Assembly: GCA_964012875.1 (NCBI GenBank)
Contig: CAXGUU010000017.1
Location: 1 to 21,194 of the forward strand
Direction of reading: 5' to 3'
DNA from: CAXGUU01 sp964012875
GTDB lineage: Bacteria > Pseudomonadota > Gammaproteobacteria > Ga0077536
Length of the DNA: 21,194 bases
How positions within the stretch are numbered: the first letter of the stretch is position 1; each line of letters opens with the position of its first letter. The position numbers and the translations under genes were made by a program. The notes under the pieces were generated by a model. That model was not told the DNA's origin and searched no databases. It saw only the letters and a program-made list of their open reading frames with translations. Shown piece after piece: positions 1 through 6,430 of the stretch.

Positions 1-24
1 ATAAACTACCAGTCAGCTACTGCG

Positions 25-30
25 AAGGAG
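25..30 (+). promoter_or_regulatory. Ribosome binding site that decides the GST start
   Basis: A perfect AAGGAG lies here. It leaves only one base before the ATG at 32, which is too close for normal initiation, but ten bases before the in-frame GTG at 41, a normal spacing. I therefore favour the GTG. The choice rests on spacing alone. Confidence 0.55.
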
Positions 31-40
31 CATGCACCCC

Positions 41-676
41 GTGCTGCAAATATTTCATGTTCCATTGACGCGATCCTTGCGCATCGTCTGGTTGTGCGAA
101 GCGATGGAACTCCCGTACGAAAAATTTCCAGTCGATTTTTCGCCTGAATATCGCGCCAGTGCCGAGTGGCGAAAACTCAACCCGGTTGGCAAGGTTCCGG
201 CCCTGATTGACGGCGAACTCACCATGTTCGAATCCGGCGCGATGATGCAATACATACTCGGCAGGTACGGTAACGGCCGACTGCAACCCGCGGTCGACAC
301 CGACGACTACGCCAGATTCCTCCAGTGGAGTTGGTTCGCGGAAGCAACTCACGCCCGCCCTTTAGGCGAAATCGTCAATCACCGGCGCGCCCTGCCCGCT
401 AACCAGCAGAGTGAAGTGGCAATCGTAGAGATGCGTGAGCGGTCGAAACTATGTGTCAGTGCACTGGATGATGAACTCTCGAAACACCGGTATATCGTAG
501 GTGATGAGTTCACGGCCGCTGACATCATGACCGAATACTCATTCCTGCTCGCCGAGCGTTTTGCGCCCCAGGCTTTCCCGTCACATGTCGAACGTTATCG
601 CGCGGATATCAGAACAACGCCAGGTTACGAGGTGGCGACGGCCGATATCACCATGCCGCCAGCTTCCATCCCTTAA
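41..676 (+). CDS. Glutathione S-transferase family protein
   Basis: A cytosolic GST-fold protein of about 211 residues, the usual family length. The N-terminal thioredoxin-like domain occupies roughly residues 1-80. It contains the TRS segment (residues 10-12) in the position of the catalytic Ser/Thr/Cys region, NPVGKVPAL (47-55) with the cis-proline that contacts glutathione, and the ES pair (64-65) that binds the gamma-glutamyl group. The all-helical C-terminal domain carries the N-capping-box-like FTAADI (about 157-162). Known members conjugate glutathione to electrophiles or open and isomerise rings; the substrate here is unknown. The start is placed at GTG 41 because of ribosome-binding-site spacing; ATG 32 would add three residues. 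Downstream is a decayed stretch, so the gene appears to stand alone in the window, although an upstream partner could lie outside it. Confidence 0.88.
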   Translation: MLQIFHVPLTRSLRIVWLCEAMELPYEKFPVDFSPEYRASAEWRKLNPVGKVPALIDGELTMFESGAMMQYILGRYGNGRLQPAVDTDDYARFLQWSWFAEATHARPLGEIVNHRRALPANQQSEVAIVEMRERSKLCVSALDDELSKHRYIVGDEFTAADIMTEYSFLLAERFAPQAFPSHVERYRADIRTTPGYEVATADITMPPASIP

Positions 677-709
677 AGACCGATTTCGAGCTCGGCCGCC
701 GGGCCTTGC

Positions 710-1000
710 TTACTGGATAGACCGGTAGAGATTCTCGACGCCTGCGATCCAAGGTAGCCCGCTTCCGCGGCGCATAATCGCCTTCAGCTCGCGGCCTGCC
801 TCCTGATCGCGGCCGAGTTGATGGAGCGCTGACGCGATGTGAAACCTGATCAGCAGGTTTTTATCCCTGGAAAACACCTCGCGCAGGAATTTAAGACCTT
901 CGGCTACCTCACTCTGGGTCACCATAATCCAGCCCAGTGTGTAGGCACTCACCGACCAGTCAGGGCGCACCTTTTAAGCGGCCTCCGCTGTCGCCCGGGC
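710..1000 (-). pseudogene. Remnant of a TPR-repeat protein (PEP-CTERM/PrsT-like C-terminus)
   Basis: Reading the minus strand, about 86 residues from 970 to 710 form the last tetratricopeptide repeats of a longer protein: a TLGWIM helix, then GLKFLREVF, then ASALHQLGRDQEAGRELKAI, ending in a natural-looking C-terminus. This pattern matches the tail of the large TPR lipoproteins that accompany exosortase/PEP-CTERM systems. The same frame continues upstream as ATAEAA, a TAA stop at 974-976, then KVRPDW. A Tyr codon at that position would restore a normal TPR helix, so the frame appears broken by a nonsense change. Nothing recognisable as the N-terminal hundreds of residues remains upstream. I regard it as a pseudogene fragment; the TPR assignment is firmer than the PrsT family assignment. 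Confidence 0.6.
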
Positions 1001-1046
1001 GCCAAAACCCACCCGTTGGCAAAGCATTTCTTATAAACGCGAGTAT

Positions 1047-1412
1047 TTACAGTAGATTGACGGTCATACACTGATCGATATTCAGTAAAGCCGGAGTGCC
1101 CGCAACCGCATATTGCTCATAGGTCACCCCGTCGTCCATGAATGTACCGGATCGCCGGCTTAACCCGACCGCGTTCACGATATCCCCGCCGTCACCCCGA
1201 ACGGACAGTTCGAGCAGGTTCCGCAATCCAACTGTCAGACTGTCGTCGCCGTCAGTAAGATCAATCCGCTCAATGCCGGTGTAGACCCGCTCGGCGATAG
1301 CGCTCAAATCAAGTTCGACCTCACCCATCGAAAGGCCGAGCGTGTCTTCACCACCGCCGCCGTCAACCTGGAATTTTGTACCCTGTTGGCGAGGGTCCCG
1401 TTCCGGACACAA
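1047..1412 (-). pseudogene. C-terminal remnant of a large repeat-rich secreted or surface protein (RTX/VCBS/FG-GAP style)
   Basis: The 121-residue frame has the texture of the last domain of giant RTX- or VCBS-type adhesins. It has Gly/Asp-rich VDGGGGEDTL, then IERIDLTDGDDSLTVGLRNL, then VRGDGGDIVNAVG, then DDGVTYEQYAVAGTPALL near the end. In such proteins IERIDLT...L is followed by V.GD.GD.V and then the Tyr-rich G..Y..Y segment, and this order is kept. Only this last domain is present. The frame is open only back to a stop at 1440-1442, the first possible start is a TTG with no ribosome binding site, and the residues before GTKFQVDGG look unrelated. I read it as a truncated remnant, not a small gene. 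It is on the same strand as the neighbouring TPR remnant. Confidence 0.55.
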
Positions 1413-1805
1413 TGTGCGCAGTTTGTCCCGAATCCAATATTAATTTTTGGAAAGCATAATTTTCAGGCCACTTCACGGATATTTCCGGCGAACCAACGTG
1501 CCGCTCGGTTGCCAAGGAAATGCCACGTGATCCCCGCCGCCGATCAGCACAAAACAGCGCACCCGGTTCGTCCAACTGGTCCCAAACCACGCATTAAAAG
1601 CGCCGGCACCGGCCAAAAACAAGGAGGACGTGACCTGCTGACAGACTGCCCATCCATGCCAGGCACGCTGGTCAGCGTCGCGGCTCAGAGGGTGATAAAC
1701 CGCGAGCGGCATCGGGCACTTGAACCCGGCAAGCCCCAAAACTATCTTTCGTCTGTCCGGGCTTCGCGTCGCGGACAGACATGAATGGCGCTTGACCACA
1801 GAAAC
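1413..1805. other. Stretch without a recognisable gene
   Basis: About 390 bases separate the surface-protein remnant from the first monooxygenase. Several open frames cross it on both strands, but none has a convincing start, ribosome binding site or family motif, and none reads as a continuation of the remnant beside it. The promoter of the monooxygenase gene presumably lies in the right half; I see no clear -35/-10 pair. Confidence 0.5.
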
Positions 1806-1812
1806 GGAGGAA
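1806..1812 (+). promoter_or_regulatory. Ribosome binding site that decides the first BVMO start
   Basis: GGAGGAA lies nine bases before the GTG at 1822. The frame is open 34 codons further upstream to an ATG at 1720, but that ATG has no such site. The Rossmann strand begins soon after GTG 1822, so this is the better start. Confidence 0.65.
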
Positions 1813-1821
1813 CTAAGTACC

Positions 1822-3438
1822 GTGGCAATCGATCAACCGAATGACCCATCTGCCGTTGACGCCGTCGTCATCGGGGCCGGATTTGCCGGCTTATACGCCG
1901 TTTACAAGTTGCGGGAAACGGGCTTGAGCATACGCGCTTTCGAACGCGGTAACGACGTCGGCGGAACCTGGTACTGGAATCGCTATCCGGGCGCGAGCTC
2001 AGACTCTGAATCCTGGGTCTATTCGTTCAGTTTTGATGACGAACTTGAACAGGACTGGACCTGGTCGAAGCGCTTTCCCTCACAGCCGGAAATCCTGAGT
2101 TATCTTCAACATGTTGCCGACCGCTTCGGGTTACGCAAGGCATTCAGTTTCGACACGCGGGTGAGCGCTGCGACCTACGATGAGGGTGGCAATCGCTGGG
2201 TTGTCGAGACCGAAAAAGGCGAGGTCGTAACCTGCACCTATCTGATAACCGCGGTCGGTTGCCTGTCGGCCGCACAGCTGCCGGACATCCCGGGCCGCGA
2301 AGATTTTTCCGGCCACTGGTACCACACCGGCGAGTGGCCTCACGAACCCGTCGACTTCACCGGTAAGCGCATCGGCGTGATCGGCACCGGCTCATCGGGC
2401 ATTCAGGCGATTCCGCTCATCGCCGCGCAGGCCGATCATCTGACGGTATTCCAGCGTACCCCGAACTTCAGCGTACCGGCCCGAAATCACGAGTTGTCAC
2501 CCGAGCGGGTCAAGGCACTGAAGGCCAACATCAAGGACATTCGCGAATTCTGTCGCTGGGCGACTATAGGTCAACCGTATGATTTCAAAACCGAGGAAGT
2601 ATTGAACGTGTCGGCCGAAGAACGCGAAGCGCAATTCGAAGCCGACTGGCAGAAAGGCGGCTTTGAGTGGATGTTCGGGAGCTACGCGGACCTGCCCTTT
2701 GTTCGCGAAGCCAATGACCATGCGGCCGAATTCGTCCGGCGCAAGATTCGCGAAACCGTGACCGACCCTGAAATCGCCGAAAAGCTCATCCCGAAGGATT
2801 ATCCAATCGCAAGCAAACGGCTGCCACTTGACCAGGGTTATTTTGAGACCTTTAACCGTGACAACGTCACACTGATCGATTTGCGTGAAACGCCGATTGA
2901 AAAAATCGTAAGCAGCGGTGTTCAGACCACCGCCGGATTGCACGAACTCGATGAACTGGTGTTCGCGACCGGTTTCGATGCCCTGACCGGGCCACTCACC
3001 CGTATTGACATTCGCGGACGCAACGGTCAGCTGTTAAAGGACCGCTGGGCCGAAGGGCCCAGGACGTACCTCGGGGTGGCCAGCCGGGGTTTTCCCAATA
3101 TGTTCATGATCACCGGCCCCGGAAGCCCCTCGGTGCTCGGCAACATGCCGACCTCGATCGAACAACACATGAACTGGATCAGCGATTTCATCGCCCATGC
3201 GAGAGAACACGATATCGCTGTGATCGAGCCCGCCGACCATGCCGAAGTCGATTGGGGCAAGCACGTGCAGGAACTCGCCAATGAAACCCTGTTTGTCGAG
3301 GTCGACTCCTGGTACCTGGGCGCCAATATCCCGGGTAAACCCCGCGTGTTCCTACCCTATATTGGCGGGTTCGGGACCTATCGAACGCTTTGCAATGAGG
3401 TGGCGGAAAACGGGTACGACGGCTTCGAACTCAGCTGA
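1822..3438 (+). CDS. Flavin-containing Baeyer-Villiger monooxygenase (cyclohexanone monooxygenase-like, type I)
   Basis: A 538-residue, FAD- and NADPH-dependent enzyme of the type that inserts one oxygen next to a carbonyl, turning ketones into esters or lactones. The FAD Rossmann motif GAGFAG is at residues 18-23, followed by the typical GGTWYWNRYPGA segment. The BVMO fingerprint F-x-G-x3-H-x3-W-P is intact (F162, G164, H168, W172, P173). The NADPH Rossmann motif GTGSSG is at 188-193. The KRLPLDQGYFETFNRDNV segment carries the conserved active-site Arg region. Length and motif order match cyclohexanone and phenylacetone monooxygenases. It is convergent with the crotonase gene. A paralogue with an altered fingerprint lies at 6431-8113. 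The family call is firm; the ketone substrate is not known. Confidence 0.93.
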   Translation: MAIDQPNDPSAVDAVVIGAGFAGLYAVYKLRETGLSIRAFERGNDVGGTWYWNRYPGASSDSESWVYSFSFDDELEQDWTWSKRFPSQPEILSYLQHVADRFGLRKAFSFDTRVSAATYDEGGNRWVVETEKGEVVTCTYLITAVGCLSAAQLPDIPGREDFSGHWYHTGEWPHEPVDFTGKRIGVIGTGSSGIQAIPLIAAQADHLTVFQRTPNFSVPARNHELSPERVKALKANIKDIREFCRWATIGQPYDFKTEEVLNVSAEEREAQFEADWQKGGFEWMFGSYADLPFVREANDHAAEFVRRKIRETVTDPEIAEKLIPKDYPIASKRLPLDQGYFETFNRDNVTLIDLRETPIEKIVSSGVQTTAGLHELDELVFATGFDALTGPLTRIDIRGRNGQLLKDRWAEGPRTYLGVASRGFPNMFMITGPGSPSVLGNMPTSIEQHMNWISDFIAHAREHDIAVIEPADHAEVDWGKHVQELANETLFVEVDSWYLGANIPGKPRVFLPYIGGFGTYRTLCNEVAENGYDGFELS

Positions 3439-3439
3439 A

Positions 3440-3457
3440 GCCGGCCAGAGCGCCGGC
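3440..3457 (+). terminator. Putative terminator hairpin after the first BVMO
   Basis: GCCGGC (3440-3445) and GCCGGC (3452-3457) flank a six-base loop immediately after the stop codon, with the T-poor tail CTTATTG. The stem is strong but the U-tract is weak, so termination is plausible rather than certain. Confidence 0.4.
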
Positions 3458-3524
3458 CTTATTGACATACGCAGGCGTCTACTCGTGCGAACAATGAACC
3501 CGCCCGGCATCGGACGCGGGGGCC

Positions 3525-4355
3525 TCAACTGCCGGTCGCATGACCCGCTCGAGGCGGCACGCCATGTCGATCGATCCATGCCCGGCGGTCATCAAACGGC
3601 TGCGCCACGTAGTCGCGCATAATGTCCATCGCTTGCTCGGTCACAATGGTCTTCAGCCATTCTTCCGCTTCGACCTTGAGCCCCTCTTCCATGGGCAGAT
3701 TGGCACCCCGGGTGATCGAACGTTTAGCGGCGGTGACCGAGACCGGGGACAGGCGCGCCAGGCCCTCGGCAATTTCAATCGCACGGACACGGGCATCGTC
3801 GGCCAGCTCGGTTACGATGCCGAGCTCGAGCGCGCCTTCGGGTGTCACGCAGCGGCTGCGCATGAGGAAATCCATGGCCCGGCCGTGACCGATGATTTTC
3901 GCCAGCAGTTGCGAACCCGTGCCGGTCAGGATGCCAAGCGCCACTTCGGGGAAACCGATTCGGTAGTCTCCTTTCTGCGCCACCCGGATATCGCAGTTGA
4001 GCGACAGCTCCAGTCCGCACCCCATGGTGTCGCCGGTCATGCCGACCACGATCGGCTTGTCGAGGTAGGCGAGCGAGCGCAGCAGGGAGTGGTAGCCATA
4101 AATCAGAGTATGGGCGGCTTGTTTGAGCGCCCTGGGATCAGCGCCCATCTCTACCAGTTCTTCCACGCTGTAATGGGTAATGTAGCGATCGGGCACGGCA
4201 CCCGTCAGTACGACGGCCCTGACATCCGGCTCACGCCAGCGGGTGATGAGTTCGGCGAGTTCAGCCGTAGCCTCGGCCACCATATAGTTGGTAGGCGGAT
4301 TGTTGTAAGCCGCGATCATGACGGCACCTTGTTGTTCAATATCCCAATACTTCAT
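3525..4355 (-). CDS. Enoyl-CoA hydratase/isomerase (crotonase) family protein
   Basis: A 276-residue crotonase, normal family length. Known members bind an acyl-CoA, hold its thioester in an oxyanion hole, and hydrate, isomerise or cleave C-C bonds. The oxyanion-hole and first catalytic segment reads MGCGLELSLNCD, with E116 matching Glu144 of rat enoyl-CoA hydratase. The second reads GFPEVALG, with E137 matching Glu164. Both catalytic-type glutamates are therefore kept, which permits hydratase activity. The first loop reads RYITHYSVEEL in place of the more common FSAGAD. The start is ATG 4355, preceded by GGGGGAGAAG; an upstream extension to 4421 has no such site. It is divergent from the CoA-transferase-fold gene with 113 bases between starts, suggesting shared control and CoA-linked steps after ring oxidation. 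The substrate is unknown. Confidence 0.9.
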   Translation of the reverse strand: MKYWDIEQQGAVMIAAYNNPPTNYMVAEATAELAELITRWREPDVRAVVLTGAVPDRYITHYSVEELVEMGADPRALKQAAHTLIYGYHSLLRSLAYLDKPIVVGMTGDTMGCGLELSLNCDIRVAQKGDYRIGFPEVALGILTGTGSQLLAKIIGHGRAMDFLMRSRCVTPEGALELGIVTELADDARVRAIEIAEGLARLSPVSVTAAKRSITRGANLPMEEGLKVEAEEWLKTIVTEQAMDIMRDYVAQPFDDRRAWIDRHGVPPRAGHATGS

Positions 4356-4468
4356 GGCGTCTTCTCCCCCGTGTAGGCACTCTGGTCTGTGCCCATCGAT
4401 GCTACCACCGGGCGGGGACAAAATTTGGCCGGGTGGCCGGGCGGGCGCGCTGATCGCACAATGTCGCC

Positions 4469-5713
4469 ATGAAGATTGTTGAACCTGCAGCCGCCATCGC
4501 TGCCATCGAAGATGGATCGACCGTGATATTTCCTGGCGCCTGCGCCAATCCCACGCGTTTTTTTGATGCCTTCAGCGCGGGCATCGAGCGCTTTCGGAAC
4601 CTCACGGTGTGTTCCGGCCTGTCACTGGGAGATTACCGCTTCCTCGAACGGGGACTGGGCGATCATTTTCACTACCTGACCTGGCAGGCCGCGCCATCAA
4701 TCCGCCACCTGTTCAAACAACCCGATCGCGACAAGGTCAGTTTCGCGCCGATTCGCCTGAGCGACCTGACACGCACCGTTCGGCGCCGCGGCCCGATTTC
4801 ACCTGACGTTGCGGTCGTCCAGACCTCGCTGCCGCAGGACGACGGCACCGTCAGTCTCGGTATCTCGGTCGGCCCCAACCCGCACTTCGTCGAACAGGCG
4901 CCGCTGGTAATTGCTGAAATGAACCGCAACATGCCGGTCACTCATGGCGATTCGCGGATCAACATCGCTGACATTGATTTCGCCTTCGAATCTGACGCCC
5001 CACTCGCGGTCTACGACACCGGGCAGCCGGTGGAACGCGACCACAAGATCATTGAGCATGTTTTAAGTCTGATTCCCACCGATGCGTGGGTTCAGTTCGG
5101 CATTGGCGCGGTGCCCGATCGGGTGCTCGCGCGGTTGGCTGAGATCAAGGGCACCAATCTTTTCTCGGGCATGCTGTCGCAAAGCCTGATGCATTACCTC
5201 GACAACGTGGCGCACGAACCTCAGGTAATGAATGGCGAATTGGCCGGCGACCAAACCCTTTACGACTATTGCCATGACGACAAGCGTATTTCAATGCAGC
5301 GCATGGAAGTGACGCACAACCCGGCGCGACTGGCAGCGCTCGAGAACTTCGTCTCGATCAATTCCTCAGTCGAAATCGATTTGCAGGGCCAGAGTAACGG
5401 CGAAACCCTCGGCCCCGTCCAAATCAGTGGCGTGGGCGGTTCGCTCGACTACATTGAAGCCGCCGCACTATCGCCAAGCGGCGTCTCCATCATCGCCATG
5501 CCTTCAACCACGGCGGGCGACAAGCGCTCGAAGATCGTGACTACGCTGGCCGCAGGCAGCGTCGTTACGACGCCAAGGTTCTGTGTCGACAAGGTGATTA
5601 CCGAGTTTGGAATTGCGAGCCTCAAGGGCAAGAGCCTGTGGCAGCGGGCAGATGCATTGATTGAAATCGCGCATCCGAAATTCCGCGACGAACTTGCGGA
5701 CTCGATCGCCTAG
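4469..5713 (+). CDS. Acetyl-CoA hydrolase/4-hydroxybutyrate CoA-transferase family protein with an altered active site
   Basis: A 414-residue protein that follows the AbfT/acetyl-CoA hydrolase architecture from end to end. It has an N-terminal half with IEDGSTVIFPGACANP, a central VQFGIGAVPDRVL, ISGVGGSLDYI near residue 320, and a C-terminal VITEFGIASLKGKSL followed by AHPKFRDEL. Family enzymes transfer CoA through a glutamyl-CoA thioester. In the standard segment HSEMxSDG the Glu is the catalytic residue (Glu238 in Clostridium aminobutyricum AbfT, as I recall it). Here the aligned segment is FSGMLSQS, with Gly at 234. The standard mechanism is therefore unlikely. The protein may act as a hydrolase or on an unusual CoA ester. 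It is divergent from the crotonase, a natural partner. No strong ribosome binding site precedes the ATG. Confidence 0.85.
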   Translation: MKIVEPAAAIAAIEDGSTVIFPGACANPTRFFDAFSAGIERFRNLTVCSGLSLGDYRFLERGLGDHFHYLTWQAAPSIRHLFKQPDRDKVSFAPIRLSDLTRTVRRRGPISPDVAVVQTSLPQDDGTVSLGISVGPNPHFVEQAPLVIAEMNRNMPVTHGDSRINIADIDFAFESDAPLAVYDTGQPVERDHKIIEHVLSLIPTDAWVQFGIGAVPDRVLARLAEIKGTNLFSGMLSQSLMHYLDNVAHEPQVMNGELAGDQTLYDYCHDDKRISMQRMEVTHNPARLAALENFVSINSSVEIDLQGQSNGETLGPVQISGVGGSLDYIEAAALSPSGVSIIAMPSTTAGDKRSKIVTTLAAGSVVTTPRFCVDKVITEFGIASLKGKSLWQRADALIEIAHPKFRDELADSIA

Positions 5714-5733
5714 CGGGCGCGCGTACCAAAAAA

Positions 5734-5763
5734 AAGGCCGGTACGCAGTCGCGCACCGGCCTT
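5734..5763 (-). terminator. Rho-independent terminator between convergent genes, strongest for the minus strand
   Basis: AAGGCCGGT (5734-5742) pairs with ACCGGCCTT (5755-5763). Inside, CGC and GCG pair again after one mismatch, leaving the four-base loop AGTC. A run of eight A bases (5728-5735) becomes a U-tract after the hairpin for minus-strand transcripts, so it ends the gene at 5788-6255. For the plus-strand gene the tail after the hairpin is only CATTTC, but it may still stop transcription. Confidence 0.8.
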
Positions 5764-5787
5764 CATTTCAAATTCGACCGAACGCAA

Positions 5788-6255
5788 TCAGCCTTTTTTC
5801 TCAAGCACGATGACCGGAATCTTGCGCCCGGTCGCCTTGGTGGCGCTTTCCTGATAATCGCTGAAGGGCGGGTACATTGCTGCCATCTGCGCCCAGATTT
5901 TTTCGCGTTCGTCGCCTTCGGCTACCCGCGTGCTGGCATCGAACACGTCCTCGGCAACCTGAACCTTGACGTCACCCTGGGCCATGATGTTGTGGTACCA
6001 GCCGGGATGCTTGGGGTCGCCACCTTTTGAAGCAATGATGGCGTAACCACCGTCTACTTCGCCGTAAAGCAGCGGCATGACCGATTCCTTGCCACTTTTA
6101 CAACCGGTAGTGGTTAACAACAATGTGGGCAGCGGGCCAGGGCCGCCAGCGAAACTGGAATCCCACATATGGCCGGCTTTGCCGTCGGCGAGGTACTGCT
6201 TGCGGTGGTCGGCAATCCAGCCGCTGGTACTGGCTTCGATAATCGGGTCACTCAT
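5788..6255 (-). CDS. Deazaflavin-dependent (F420-type) oxidoreductase, Ddn-like
   Basis: A 155-residue split-barrel protein of the deazaflavin-dependent nitroreductase family, named for Ddn of Mycobacterium tuberculosis. Family signatures appear in order: TLLLTTTGCKSGKES (about 43-58), the cofactor-binding SKGGDPKHPGWYHN (about 75-88), and AAMYPPFSDYQ (about 124-134) before IPVIVLE at the end. Characterised members use reduced F420 for hydride transfer to quinones or other enones. Some relatives use other cofactors, so F420 use here is inferred. The start ATG is preceded by GGAG at suitable spacing. It is divergent from the second BVMO (175 bases between starts) and convergent with the CoA-transferase-fold gene, with a terminator between. 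It fits a reductive step on an unsaturated ring substrate. Confidence 0.88.
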   Translation of the reverse strand: MSDPIIEASTSGWIADHRKQYLADGKAGHMWDSSFAGGPGPLPTLLLTTTGCKSGKESVMPLLYGEVDGGYAIIASKGGDPKHPGWYHNIMAQGDVKVQVAEDVFDASTRVAEGDEREKIWAQMAAMYPPFSDYQESATKATGRKIPVIVLEKKG

Positions 6256-6430
6256 TTGTATCCGTCTCCGTTAGATGTGTGGGGCCGGCGCATGTTATCA
6301 AAACTTTCTCTCTGACCACCCGGCGGCTCAACTACCGTCGCGCTGATCTGCCGATTATCATTACGCAGCAGGACGAAGCGCTGATAAATTCCGCGCACGT
6401 CGCGAACAGAACATCTCACGGAGACTGAAC

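Noticed and set aside
1473..1799. A 108-codon minus-strand frame in the gene-poor stretch
   Set aside because: It has no ribosome binding site or recognisable domain, and its upstream part overlaps the beginning of the first BVMO region. I could not connect it to the surface-protein remnant.
1720..1821. N-terminal extension of the first BVMO from ATG 1720
   Set aside because: The 34 extra residues do not resemble family N-termini, and a good ribosome binding site precedes GTG 1822.
3540..4376. A 278-codon open frame opposite the crotonase
   Set aside because: The minus-strand frame has both catalytic glutamates and crotonase structure. The plus-strand translation is His/Arg/Gly-rich without motifs.
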